Of a stretch of DNA of 64,000 nt, positions 37,810 through 46,627 are shown piece after piece. A model generated the notes under the pieces. It saw only the letters and a list, made by a program, of their open reading frames with translations, did no database searches and had not been told where the DNA came from. Every line of letters starts with the position of its first letter. Position 1 is the first letter of the stretch. The DNA is taken from NCBI RefSeq assembly GCF_000686025.1, contig NZ_JMLQ01000005.1, positions 186,001-250,000 of the forward strand. The letters run 5' to 3'. The translations under genes were made by a program, and so were the position numbers. The stretch is from Rhodococcus sp. UNC23MFCrub1.1 (GTDB taxonomy: Bacteria; Actinomycetota; Actinomycetes; Mycobacteriales; Mycobacteriaceae).

Positions 37810-38459
37810 GCTGTTTCCTCACTGGTGGGGGCAGATGTGATGGTGGATGCGGCGGGGTCGATCCCCAGAGCGGTCAGAGCCATGGTGGACAAACGGTGTC
37901 GGAGCAGCGACGCGGGCACGCGGCCCATCGACTGCGGAGTGGAGTTGAGCAGACCGAACGCCGCGTGAGCCTGGACGCGAGCGTCGTCCTCGGAGCAGTC
38001 CGAGTCCAGTTCCCGCAGGGTGCGGACCCAGATCTCGACGTAGCGGCGCTGCAGCGAGCGCACCGAACGCTGGGCGTCGGTCGGCAGGTTCGCGAGATCG
38101 CGGAACTGGATCTCGATGAGGCGCGGCGAGGTCATGGCGAAGTCGAGGTGGAACGCGACCAGTTCGTGCAGCGTCGGCAGCGGTGCCGACCGTCGCGCCA
38201 GGACCTCTTCCCCACCGGCGTGGAGGTACTCGGAGATTCCCACCAGCAGTTCGACGAGGACGGCTTCCTTGTTCGGAAAGTGGCGATATACGGCGGGACC
38301 GCTGATCCCCACCGCGGCGCCGAGGTCCTCGAGTCGTAGACCGTGGTACCCGCGCTCCGCGACGAGGACGGCGGCCGCGTCGACCAGTGCGCTGCGGCGC
38401 TCGGCCTTCATCCGTGAACGTTCGGTGGACGCGGAGCCCGCCGCGATACGGTTCACCAC
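37806..38459 (-). CDS. TetR-family regulator cotranscribed with thiolase
   Basis: This 217-residue regulator has the helix-turn-helix [39 protein letters not shown] and a C-terminal domain of the TetR_C_33 type ([32 protein letters not shown]). Such regulators in mycolate-producing bacteria often sense acyl-CoAs. Two inverted repeats lie 41-67 bp upstream of its start (38500-38526), which suggests autoregulation of the TetR-thiolase operon. The ATG at 38459 has an alternative start at residue 17 (MKAERRS). Confidence 0.87.
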
Positions 38460-38499
38460 CCGGGCCTCCCACCTGTCGTCGGTCGCGAGCAGCCAGTTT

Positions 38500-38526
38500 A
38501 CCGTATTCGGTTAGTGACCATTCACT
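38500..38526. promoter_or_regulatory. Adjacent inverted repeats upstream of TetR-thiolase
   Basis: ACCG-TATT-CGGT (38500-38511) is followed at once by AGTGA-CCAT-TCACT (38513-38526). Both fall between the divergent TetR operon and GGDEF-EAL gene. The first 12-mer recurs exactly at 57330-57341 before the secreted lipase gene. The second has the style of acyl-CoA-responsive TetR operators. Confidence 0.5.
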
Positions 38527-38625
38527 TGGTGACCGCGCTCTCTTCGCGGGATTTCCGCGATGCGCGCCGGTCGGCGGCGGTACATTCATTCCGTCCATGT
38601 CGGTCGGGGTCACGAGAGAGGCAGC

Positions 38626-40881
38626 ATGGTCTCGATGTCCTCGCCGACCCGTTTTCTCGTGGTCGGTGCGCTCGCGATAGCCGTGTACGCGACGCTTCCG
38701 CCCGGCGTGGTGTCCAGCGTGCTGTACTGCGTCATCGCCGTGGGTGCGGTGGCGTCCATTCCTGTCGGCATCCGCGCACACCGCAAGGTGAGCACCCATT
38801 CGTGGTGGATCGTCGCGACGGCGCTGTCGTTCTGGGTCGCCGGCGACATCGCGATCGCGGTGATGGAGAACTCGGGCGGCGGCGTACCTCTCCCGTCGGT
38901 GGCGGACGCCGCCTACGTCCTGGGGTACCTCCTCATCGTCGTGGCCCTGCTGTCGGTCCGCAGTTCGGGGACCCCGATGCTGAGTCCGGCGGACGGACTC
39001 GAAGCCGCGATCATGACCGCGGGGGTGGGTCTCGCGTCCTGGGTCGTGGTGTCCGGTCCCCGAGGCGAGCGCGTGCCCGACGCCGGAACGTGGCTCGGCA
39101 TCTTCTACACCGAGATCGACGTCTTCCTGCTGGTACTGCTGGTCTTCGTCGTGTTGAAGCGACGCGCGGGCTCCACCACCCACTGGCTGCTGGGTGCGGC
39201 CACGGCACTGATGGTGGTCGCCGACTACACCTCGTACGTGGTGGTCGCGGACGGTCCCGCCGAGAGCACGATCCTCAACGTCTGCTGGCTCGCGTCCTAC
39301 GTGCTCTTCGGTGCGGCGGCGTTGCGACACGACGAGCGTCCGCGTGTCAGCACCATCAGTCGTGCGCAGACGGGGATGGCTCGACTGGTCCTGCTGACCT
39401 CGGCCGTGGCGATGACGCCGGTCGTCATGAGCATCGAACTGATGCGCGGCACTCCGGTCACTCGCTGGGGGCCCGCGGTGGTGATCGCCGCCTCGATCAT
39501 CGTCGTCCTCGGCGCCGTGCGGATGACCTCGTTCCTGACACTGCTGCAACGACAGTCGCGGGCACTGCGCCTTGCGGCCGACACCGATTCCGTCACGGGA
39601 CTGGCGAACCGCGGCCGGCTCGGGCGTCGGCTGCACGAGATCCTCGGTCCGAAGGGCCGCGACGGAGTGGCCCTGGTGCTGGTGGATCTCAACCGGTTCT
39701 CCGACATCAACCAGACCTTCGGCTACGCGGTGGGAGATCAGGTGCTCACCGAGATCGGTCGCCGACTCGTCGACACGGTGGACTCGTCGGCGACGGTGGG
39801 ACGTCTCGGGGGTGACGAGTTCGCCCTCGTCCTGCCGGGCCCCGTCGACAGGCACGACGCCGTGGCGGTCGCGATCGCTGCGCAACGCGCGGTCGGGGCC
39901 CCGCTCGAGGTGCGGGACATGAAGCTGACGCTGGAAAGCAGTGTGGCCGTGGCACTGTCGACCGACACGCCGCACCCACGATCCGAGGAGCTGGTGCAGC
40001 GGGCGTACGCCGCCGTGGTGGCCGCGAAGTCCCGGCAACCGCGACTGGCCGTCTACGACCACACGATGGACATCGACAGGATCGATCAGCTCCGCAGGAT
40101 GGGCGAGTTGGAGGACGCCATCACGGGAGGTGAGCTCGAGGTGTTCTTCCAGCCCCGCCTCGACCTGCGCACCGGAGCCGTGTCGGGAATGGAAGCCCTT
40201 CTGCGGTGGCGACACCCGCGCGAGGGGCTGCTGCTGCCGGCCGCGTTCCTGCCGAGTGCGGAGCAGACCGGCATGCTCCCGGCCGTCACCTCGTTCGTCA
40301 TCGACACGGCGATGGCCGCGTGCCGACGCTGGCGGCTGGCGGGACTGGACATCGACGTGGCCGTCAATCTCTCCGTCCGGGATCTCGTGGACTCCTCCCT
40401 GGCGTCCCGAGTGCGAACGGCTCTGGACGACCACGGCCTTCCCGGGCACGCCGTCGTCTTCGAGGTCACCGAGTCGTCCGCGATGACCGATCCCGAACGA
40501 TCCATCGACACGCTCGAAGCGCTTCGCGCGCAGGGAGTCTCACTCTCCATCGACGACTTCGGCACGGGGTACAGCTCCTTGACGTACCTGGCGTCGCTTC
40601 CGGTGCAGCAGCTGAAGATGGACCGGTCCTTCGTCACCTCGCTCGCGTCGGACTCCGCCAACCTCGCGATCGTCCGATCCACCATCGCTCTCGCGCACAG
40701 CATGGGTCTGCACATCGTGGCCGAGGGCGTCGAGGACGAACACACCCTCGACGTGCTGCGCGGACTCGGATGCGACGCGGTGCAGGGCTTCCACATCGCG
40801 CGGCCGGTTCCCGCGGGCGACGTCGTGCGCACGGTGAAGGCCGTGAACTCTGCAGTGGGCGCCGCTCGTACTGCTGTGTGA
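38626..40881 (+). CDS. Membrane GGDEF-EAL protein (c-di-GMP synthesis and hydrolysis)
   Basis: This 751-residue protein has about nine transmembrane helices in residues 8-305, then a GGDEF domain and an EAL domain. The cyclase signature GGDEF (395-399) is intact, with no RxxD inhibitory site in the usual place. The phosphodiesterase motifs are also intact: EALLRW (EAL 523-525), NLSVRDL, FEVTESS, IDDFGTGYSSL, LKMDRSFV, AEGVED and QGFHIARP. Both activities are therefore possible. ATG at 38626 has GAGAGAGG upstream. The N-terminal helices may sense a membrane or small-molecule cue. Confidence 0.93.
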   Translation: MVSMSSPTRFLVVGALAIAVYATLPPGVVSSVLYCVIAVGAVASIPVGIRAHRKVSTHSWWIVATALSFWVAGDIAIAVMENSGGGVPLPSVADAAYVLGYLLIVVALLSVRSSGTPMLSPADGLEAAIMTAGVGLASWVVVSGPRGERVPDAGTWLGIFYTEIDVFLLVLLVFVVLKRRAGSTTHWLLGAATALMVVADYTSYVVVADGPAESTILNVCWLASYVLFGAAALRHDERPRVSTISRAQTGMARLVLLTSAVAMTPVVMSIELMRGTPVTRWGPAVVIAASIIVVLGAVRMTSFLTLLQRQSRALRLAADTDSVTGLANRGRLGRRLHEILGPKGRDGVALVLVDLNRFSDINQTFGYAVGDQVLTEIGRRLVDTVDSSATVGRLGGDEFALVLPGPVDRHDAVAVAIAAQRAVGAPLEVRDMKLTLESSVAVALSTDTPHPRSEELVQRAYAAVVAAKSRQPRLAVYDHTMDIDRIDQLRRMGELEDAITGGELEVFFQPRLDLRTGAVSGMEALLRWRHPREGLLLPAAFLPSAEQTGMLPAVTSFVIDTAMAACRRWRLAGLDIDVAVNLSVRDLVDSSLASRVRTALDDHGLPGHAVVFEVTESSAMTDPERSIDTLEALRAQGVSLSIDDFGTGYSSLTYLASLPVQQLKMDRSFVTSLASDSANLAIVRSTIALAHSMGLHIVAEGVEDEHTLDVLRGLGCDAVQGFHIARPVPAGDVVRTVKAVNSAVGAARTAV

Positions 40882-40973
40882 CCCAGCGCACCGGCGACGG
40901 CGGGTTCTTTGTAACCTGAGGCCCGAGTCGACTCGCACCACCCCTCGACCGTCGACCGGCGAAAGGACAGTCC

Positions 40974-41957
40974 GTGCGCGCAGTGCAGGTGACCACCCTC
41001 GAAGGCCCCGAAGCCCTCACCCTCACCGATCTCGACGAGCCCACCGGCGACGGCGTGGTGATCGACGTGCGTGCGGCCGGCGTGGCCTTCCCCGACGCAC
41101 TGCTCAGTCGTGGGCTCTACCAGTACAAGCCGGACCTGCCGTTCGTGCCCGGAAGCGAGGTCGCCGGTGTCGTGCGGTCCGCGCCCGAGGGCTCGGGATT
41201 CGCGCCCGGTGACCGAGTGGCGGCGCTGACCGGATTCGGCGGCGGTATGGCCGAGGTGGCGGTGGCGACCCCCGACCTCGTCTTCGCGCTGCCCGACGCC
41301 GTCTCGTTCGAGGCCGGTGCGGGACTGCTCTTCAACGATCTGACGGTGCACTTCGCCCTCCGCGAGCGCGGACGTCTGGCCGAGGGCGAGACCGTCCTGG
41401 TCCACGGCGCCGGTGGCGGCATCGGGACATCGACGCTGCGACTCGCCCCGGTACTGGGAGCGTCACGCACCATCGCGGTGGTGAGCAGCGAGGCCAAGGC
41501 CGAGGTCGCTCGCGCCGCGGGCGCCACCGATGTGGTGATGCTGCAGGGCCCGAACGGCGAGGGCTGGAAGGACACGGTCAAGGAACTCACCGGTGGCCGC
41601 GGAGTCGACATCGTCATCGACCCCGTCGGTGGGGATCGCTTCACCGACAGCATCCGATCGCTGGCGCCTGCGGGTCGACTCGTGGTCATCGGCTTCACCG
41701 GTGGCGACATCCCGACGGTCAAGGTCAACCGACTGCTGCTGAGCAACGTCGAGGTCGTCGGCGCCGGATGGGGTGCGTGGTGGATGAGCCGGCCCGGTTA
41801 CACGACGACGCAGTGGGCCGAGCTCGAGCCGCTGTTCGCCTCGGGCGCGCTGGTGGCGCCGGAGCCGGTGGTGTACCCACTCGACAAGGCCGGCGAGGCC
41901 ATCGCATCTCTCGAGAACCGGACCGCCACAGGCAAAGTCGTGGTGACGCTGCAGTGA
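40974..41957 (+). CDS. NADPH:quinone oxidoreductase family protein (zinc-free MDR)
   Basis: This 327-residue medium-chain reductase lacks the catalytic and structural zinc cysteines and has the quinone-reductase signature VLVHGAGGGIGTSTLRLA for NADPH. PFVPGSEVAGVV and the C-terminal GKVVVTLQ are typical. GTG at 40974 follows AAAGGA. It leads an operon: its stop overlaps the next gene (GTGA), and endonuclease IV follows nine bases later. It likely reduces quinones or enones in detoxification. Confidence 0.88.
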   Translation: MRAVQVTTLEGPEALTLTDLDEPTGDGVVIDVRAAGVAFPDALLSRGLYQYKPDLPFVPGSEVAGVVRSAPEGSGFAPGDRVAALTGFGGGMAEVAVATPDLVFALPDAVSFEAGAGLLFNDLTVHFALRERGRLAEGETVLVHGAGGGIGTSTLRLAPVLGASRTIAVVSSEAKAEVARAAGATDVVMLQGPNGEGWKDTVKELTGGRGVDIVIDPVGGDRFTDSIRSLAPAGRLVVIGFTGGDIPTVKVNRLLLSNVEVVGAGWGAWWMSRPGYTTTQWAELEPLFASGALVAPEPVVYPLDKAGEAIASLENRTATGKVVVTLQ

Positions 41958-42340
41958 GTGATGCCTATCGGGACGGTCTCGCGGTCCGCCGCGAGGTGAT
42001 GGGCGATACCTTCGTCGCGGCCGCCCTCGAGAACAGCACGGGCACCGACTCGGAAGCGTTGCAACGCCACGTCACCGAGCACGTGTGGGACGCCGTGTGG
42101 AACAGGCCGGGCCTCGACCGACGGAGTCGGAGCCTGCTGAACATCGGCATGCTGATCGCCCTCCGGGCCGAGCAGGAGCTCGGCGGGCACATCCGGGGCG
42201 CACTCACCAACGGTCTGACCCGCGAGGAGATCGTGGAGTCCGTGGTCCACGCCAGTGGCTACTGCGGCGCGCCGGCGGCGCTCGCAGCGATGCGGGTGGT
42301 GCAGCGAGTACTCGACGAGGAGCTGGGTCCGCTCGAGTAA
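41954..42340 (+). CDS. Carboxymuconolactone decarboxylase-family protein
   Basis: This 128-residue all-helical protein resembles 4-carboxymuconolactone decarboxylase (PcaC). The family block RSRSLLNIGMLIALRAEQELGGHIRGAL and the segment EIVESVVHASGYCGAPAALAAM are clear. A single Cys in SGYCG replaces the CxxC of AhpD-type members, so it is closer to PcaC. No other pca genes are near, and the neighbours are a quinone reductase and a DNA repair enzyme. Actual substrate unknown. Confidence 0.85.
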   Translation: MSDAYRDGLAVRREVMGDTFVAAALENSTGTDSEALQRHVTEHVWDAVWNRPGLDRRSRSLLNIGMLIALRAEQELGGHIRGALTNGLTREEIVESVVHASGYCGAPAALAAMRVVQRVLDEELGPLE

Positions 42341-42349
42341 GGTCGGGAC

Positions 42350-43114
42350 ATGCGTATCGGTGCACACGTCCGCAACTCGGAGAACCCGCTCGGCGAGGCC
42401 GAGGATCTCGACGTCGACCTGGTGCAACTGTTTCTCACGGACCCGCAGAAGTGGAACAAGCCCGTTGTCGGTTCGGGGTTGGAGGCGGTCCGGGACAGTG
42501 CGGTCGACATCGTCGTCCACTCGTCCTACGTCATCAACGTCGCGAGCCTGAACAACCGCATCCGCATCCCGTCCCGCAAGGCCGTCGCGCAGCAGGCCGA
42601 CGTGGCCGCAGAGATCGGTGCCCTCGGGTTGGTGGTCCACGGTGGACACGTTCGCGACGGGGAGGATCCCGCCGAGGGAGTGGCCAACTGGCGCAAGCTG
42701 TTCGAACGGCAGGCCGAGTCCGGTGGATTCGCGGTTCCGATCTGGATCGAGAACACCGCCGGCGGCGACTTCGCGATGGCGCGGCGCTTCGACGCCATCG
42801 CTCGCCTCTGGGACGCCGTCGGGGAGTTCGGAGCAGGGTTCTGCCTCGACACGTGCCACGCCTGGGCCGGCGGTGAGGACCTCGTGGACGCCGTGGAGCG
42901 CGTCAAGGCGATCACCGGACGCATCGACCTGGTGCACCTGAACAACTCTCGTGACGAGTTCGATTCGGCTCGCGACCGTCACGCCAATCTCGAGAGCGGC
43001 GAGATCGAGGCCGAGGTGCTGGCCGCCGTCGCCGCCGCGGCGGACGCTCCGGTGATGCTGGAGACGCCCGCCGACGGCATGAAGGACGACGTCGCGTACC
43101 TCCGCTCGCTCTGA
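42350..43114 (+). CDS. nfo: Endonuclease IV (deoxyribonuclease IV)
   Basis: This AP endonuclease incises DNA 5' to abasic sites in base-excision repair. The 254-residue TIM barrel carries the metal-binding motifs VHSSYVINVAS, VVHGGHVRDG, WIENTAGGDF, FCLDTCHAWAGG, VHLNNSRDEFDSARDRHANL and MLETPADG, matching Nfo/End across its length. ATG at 42350 lies nine bases after the CMD gene, in the same operon as a quinone reductase. This fits a response to oxidative damage. It is shorter than the E. coli enzyme, as in mycobacteria. Confidence 0.94.
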   Translation: MRIGAHVRNSENPLGEAEDLDVDLVQLFLTDPQKWNKPVVGSGLEAVRDSAVDIVVHSSYVINVASLNNRIRIPSRKAVAQQADVAAEIGALGLVVHGGHVRDGEDPAEGVANWRKLFERQAESGGFAVPIWIENTAGGDFAMARRFDAIARLWDAVGEFGAGFCLDTCHAWAGGEDLVDAVERVKAITGRIDLVHLNNSRDEFDSARDRHANLESGEIEAEVLAAVAAAADAPVMLETPADGMKDDVAYLRSL

Positions 43115-43115
43115 G

Positions 43116-44378
43116 TCAGACCGCGTCGGCGGGTACCGGCTTCTCGGACCGGACGCTCGCGAGAGCGAGCAGCGCGATGGTCGCGCCACCGGTCATCGCG
43201 ATGGCCATGGCCGGGCCGTCGTTGCCGAGGACGCCCACCAGGGGCGCGATGAGCGCACCGATGCCGAACTGCGCGGCACCCAGCAGAGCGGCGGCGGTGC
43301 CGGCGGCCTCACCGTGGCGTGACAGGGCGAGCGCCGGGGAGTTGGGCATGACGAATCCTGCCGACGCCAGCACGAACAGCACGGGCACCATGAATCCGAC
43401 GATGCCGCCGAATCCGGTGGTCGTGGTGATGATGAGGGCGGCGCCGGACGCGGCCATCGCGACCAGTGCCACGGTGACGATCCGCTGCGGGGTGAAGCGC
43501 TGCAGCGCCAGGACGTTGAGTTGCGACGCGCTGATCAGTGCGACGGCGCCGATGCCGAACACCAGGGCGAACTGCTGCTCGCCGAGTCCGTAGCCGTCCT
43601 GCAGCACGAACGAGCTGCCGGAGATGTAGGCGAACAGCGCGGACATACCGAGGCCGGCCACGAGAACGAGAACCACGAACCGTCGGTCGCCGAGCAACGA
43701 TCCGTAGGTGCGCAGGACGGGCAGGAACTCGTTGGGTCGACGACGCTCCTCGGGGAGCGTCTCCTTCAGCAGGAACATCGCCACGAGCATGAGGGCGGCA
43801 CCCACGACCGCGAGCCCGGCGAACACGCCGCGCCACGACCCGTGGATGAGGACGAGGCTGCCGAGGCTGGGTGCCACGATCGGCGCGACGCCCATGACCA
43901 GGACCAGACGCGACATCACGGTGGCGGCGGCCCTGCCGTCGAACAGGTCGCGGACGATGGCGATCGCGATGACCATGGCGGCGGCGGCACCGAAGCCCTG
44001 CAGGGCTCGGGTCACACCCAGGACGCCGACGGTCGGAGCGATCATGCACAGGAGCGACGCGACGATGTGGATCATCGTTCCGGCGATGAGGGGCCGTCGA
44101 CGTCCCAGGGAGTCCGAGAGCGGCCCGATCACCAGCTGTCCCACGGCCAGTCCGATGAGGGTGCCGGTGAGGGTGAACTGCACCGCGGCATCCGTGGACC
44201 CGAGGTCCTCGGTGATCGCGGGCAGCGCCGGGAGGTAGACGTCGATCGTGAGCGGCCCCAGCGCGACGAGGGCGCCGAGAACCAGGATGGTGCGAAGCCT
44301 GGAGGGTGCGGCCGGCTGGTCGGAGGTACCGACTGCCGTGCCGGGAGTCGCCGAGGTGGTGCGGGAGTCTGTCGTCAC
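43116..44378 (-). CDS. Bcr/CflA-family multidrug efflux MFS transporter
   Basis: This 12-helix drug:proton antiporter has 420 residues. LVALGPLTIDVYLPALPAI in helix 1 and QLVIGPLSDSLGRRRPLIAG (the MFS loop 2-3 motif) are hallmarks of Bcr/CflA, with RALQGFGAAAAMVIAIAIVRDLFDG as the antiporter motif. GTG at 44378 gives a hydrophilic 35-residue N-terminus; longer starts are possible. It converges on nfo with a one-base gap. DUF309 and aldo/keto reductase genes lie upstream on the same strand. Confidence 0.9.
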   Translation of the reverse strand: MTTDSRTTSATPGTAVGTSDQPAAPSRLRTILVLGALVALGPLTIDVYLPALPAITEDLGSTDAAVQFTLTGTLIGLAVGQLVIGPLSDSLGRRRPLIAGTMIHIVASLLCMIAPTVGVLGVTRALQGFGAAAAMVIAIAIVRDLFDGRAAATVMSRLVLVMGVAPIVAPSLGSLVLIHGSWRGVFAGLAVVGAALMLVAMFLLKETLPEERRRPNEFLPVLRTYGSLLGDRRFVVLVLVAGLGMSALFAYISGSSFVLQDGYGLGEQQFALVFGIGAVALISASQLNVLALQRFTPQRIVTVALVAMAASGAALIITTTTGFGGIVGFMVPVLFVLASAGFVMPNSPALALSRHGEAAGTAAALLGAAQFGIGALIAPLVGVLGNDGPAMAIAMTGGATIALLALASVRSEKPVPADAV

Positions 44379-44428
44379 CCGGGGTGCAGCACCGTGCGGC
44401 CGCGATGTGTTCCCGATCCGTGTGACGG

Positions 44429-44914
44429 TCAGGTGAACTGTCGGCGATGCGTGAGGTGCGGGACTGTCGGAAGCGGGGACTCCCCGCGGTCCAGCGCAGC
44501 CACCAGAAGGTCGGCCCACCGCATCAGGCCCGCGATGTCGATGTCGTGGGGTGCGTCGGCGTACGTCCCGATGCGATCACGTCCCTGCGTCAACAGCGAG
44601 GTGGCTCCCACGCTATTCCCCCGCAGCAGGTGGGTGAGACCGACGGCGAGCTGGGCCAGGCCCTGCCACAGTGCACGTTCCCCTGGCGTACTGATCTTCC
44701 ACGTGCCTTCGAGGATCTCGTGCGCGTGGAAGGGCATGCCGTCGTCGAGGAGTTGCTGGGCACGGACCAGGGACTCGACCGGCGGGAGCTGGACGTCGTC
44801 CGGAATGCGCTCGACGCCCTCGGCTCCGCGGGGCAGGGGACGTCCGAGCCCGTCGCGGGGCCGGCCGTTCTGCGGCCGGCCCTCGGGGTTGCGCTCTCGT
44901 CTCGGCGTGACCAC
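44429..44914 (-). CDS. DUF309 domain protein
   Basis: This 161-residue protein of the DUF309 family has the conserved metal-binding-like motif GMPFHAHEILEGTWK and the helical WQGLAQLAVGLTHLLRGNSVGATSLL. The first 40 residues are basic and disordered. The family is helical and its function is not established. The GTG start lies ten bases after the aldo/keto reductase stop, so it is in that transcript. Confidence 0.84.
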   Translation of the reverse strand: MVTPRRERNPEGRPQNGRPRDGLGRPLPRGAEGVERIPDDVQLPPVESLVRAQQLLDDGMPFHAHEILEGTWKISTPGERALWQGLAQLAVGLTHLLRGNSVGATSLLTQGRDRIGTYADAPHDIDIAGLMRWADLLVAALDRGESPLPTVPHLTHRRQFT

Positions 44915-44924
44915 CGAGACGACG

Positions 44925-45872
44925 CTACTCGCCGACCTTGTCCGACAATGCGGTCAGACGGTCGAGCTCGTCGGCGGTCAGCGACAACGTCGGGGCGTCC
45001 GTCAGGGACGCGAGCTGTTCGAGACGGCTCGCGCTGGCGATGGGTGCCACGATGCCGTTGCGGGAGAGCAGCCACGCCAGTGCCACGGTGGGGATCGCGG
45101 AGCCGTGTGCGTCCGCGATGTCGGCGAGCGCCCCGACGACCTCGAGGCCGGCGTCACTGAAGTAGCCGGACGTCATCGCTGCACGGGGTGTGCCCTCGAT
45201 GTCCTCGCGCGTGCGGTACTTGCCCGTCAGGAAGCCCGAGGCGAGCGCGAAGTACGGGAAGACGCCCAACTGATTCTTCTCGGCGACCTCCATCAGCTCC
45301 GGCTCGTAGCTGCGGCGATGCACCAGGTTGTAGTGCGGCTGCAGCGCCACGGGTGCGTCGAACCCCTCGCGCTGTGCGATGTCGATCCACTGCCGCGCGC
45401 GCTCCGCCGTGTAGTTGGAGATGCCGACATACCGCACCTTGCCGGCCTTCACGAGTGCGTCGAAGGCGGCCACCGTCTCCTCGAGCGGGGTGTCCGCGTC
45501 ATCGAAGTGTGCGTAGTAGAGGTCGATGCGATCGGTCTGCAGGCGCTGCAACGACGCGTCGGCCGCAGCAGCGACCGTGCCCGCGGCCAGACCCTTGAAC
45601 TGGGGGTGCTGGCTCACCTTGGTGGCCAGGACGACGTCGTCGCGCCGGCCCGTCGAGGTGAACCAGTTCCCGATCACCGTCTCCGACTCGCCGCCCGAGT
45701 TACCGGGGGCGAAGGCGGAGTACGAGTCCGCGGTGTCGATCAGCGAACCACCGGCTCCGAGGAAGGCCTCGATGATGCGGTGCGAGTCCGGCTCGTCGCT
45801 CGTCCATCCGAAGGTGTTGGCACCGAGTGCGAGCGGGAAGACGTCCAGGTCCGAGGTTCCGATACGAGTCAT
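44925..45872 (-). CDS. Aldo/keto reductase
   Basis: This 315-residue TIM-barrel NADPH-dependent oxidoreductase has catalytic residues in place: Asp46 and Tyr51 (SLIDTADSYSAF), Lys in VLATKVSQHP near 84, and His in LYYAHFDDAD near 120. VRYVGISNYTAERARQW and ASGFLTGKYR are AKR-family features, the latter common in the AKR11/12 groups. A C-terminal SRNGIVAPIASASRLEQL binds the cofactor adenine. The substrate is unknown. Confidence 0.9.
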   Translation of the reverse strand: MTRIGTSDLDVFPLALGANTFGWTSDEPDSHRIIEAFLGAGGSLIDTADSYSAFAPGNSGGESETVIGNWFTSTGRRDDVVLATKVSQHPQFKGLAAGTVAAAADASLQRLQTDRIDLYYAHFDDADTPLEETVAAFDALVKAGKVRYVGISNYTAERARQWIDIAQREGFDAPVALQPHYNLVHRRSYEPELMEVAEKNQLGVFPYFALASGFLTGKYRTREDIEGTPRAAMTSGYFSDAGLEVVGALADIADAHGSAIPTVALAWLLSRNGIVAPIASASRLEQLASLTDAPTLSLTADELDRLTALSDKVGE

Positions 45873-45933
45873 GTTCGGTGCAACACCTGTGAGCCGTCGC
45901 TATTTCCGCCCGGCACCGGGTGAGAGGCGTCCG

Positions 45934-46452
45934 TCAGGACAGCGCCGCCGTGCTGACGCCGATGCCGCCCGTGGTGTCGGCGCCGTAACGAGCGATCTCC
46001 GCGTCGAGGTCCAGCGGAGCGATGCTGGAACGACCGTGGAGGACGGCGTCGTCGATGCGGTCCGCGGGCACTAGCCAGGCGATCTCGAACTCGATGCCGT
46101 CGGGATCCTGGCCGTAGAGACTCTTGGACGTCGAGTGATCGGATGCGCCGACCAGTGCGCCCGCGGTGGCCAGCTTCTCCCGCAGGTCGACGAGATCGGA
46201 CAGCGTCTGCACCTCCCAGGCCAGGTGGTAGAGCCCGACGGTGCTGCGGCCGGCCGGGGACGCGCCCGCTCCGTCGCCGACGGAGAACAGGCCGAGGTCG
46301 TGGTCGTTCGTGCTGTCCGGCGCCTGCACGAACACGGCGCGATCGCCCATGGACATGACGACGCGGAAACCGAGCACGTCCGAGTAGAAGCGTGCGCTGC
46401 GCTGGGCGTCGCGCACGTAGAGCACGGCGTGGTTCAGACGGGAGATGGCCAT
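45934..46452 (-). CDS. VOC-family protein, catechol 2,3-dioxygenase-like
   Basis: This 172-residue protein has two VOC modules. Potential metal ligands are His8 (LNHAVLYVRD), a His in GLYHLAWEV and a Glu in DGIEFEIAW, the extradiol-dioxygenase pattern, with SLYGQDPDGIEFE as the common VOC signature. A C-terminal extension of about 35 residues is unusual for one-module proteins. A perfect palindrome lies 35 bp upstream of its start. It may act on catechols or handle an electrophile. Confidence 0.84.
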   Translation of the reverse strand: MAISRLNHAVLYVRDAQRSARFYSDVLGFRVVMSMGDRAVFVQAPDSTNDHDLGLFSVGDGAGASPAGRSTVGLYHLAWEVQTLSDLVDLREKLATAGALVGASDHSTSKSLYGQDPDGIEFEIAWLVPADRIDDAVLHGRSSIAPLDLDAEIARYGADTTGGIGVSTAALS

Positions 46453-46487
46453 GAGAGGTCCCTTCGGATCGAGGCGTTGTCGTTAGC

Positions 46488-46499
46488 TTGAAGCTTCAA
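46488..46499. promoter_or_regulatory. Palindrome TTGAAGCTTCAA before the VOC gene
   Basis: This perfect 12-bp palindrome has one further TTCAA half-site at 46501-46505. MarR-family operators often look like this (TTGAA/TTCAA arms). No MarR gene is adjacent, so the regulator is unidentified. Confidence 0.45.
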
Positions 46500-46627
46500 C
46501 TTCAACTGTACCCCGGTTGTTCCCGCAGCCGCGTGGACACAGCCTGCGTGAACCGAACACCCGCTCCTGCGTGCGGGAGATCGTGTGGGCTCACGGGTGC
46601 CTGTGTGCACACGCCTTGCAGCGTCCG

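Noticed and set aside
37819..40449. Very long minus-strand open frame (876 codons) opposite the GGDEF-EAL gene
   Set aside because: It is the antisense shadow of a gene with intact GGDEF and EAL motifs. High-GC DNA produces such frames, and the translation is Arg/His-rich without any recognisable domain.
46560..46577. CCCGC...GCGGG repeat downstream of the AlkA-like gene
   Set aside because: Only five base pairs and about 50 bp past the stop; not distinguishable from background.
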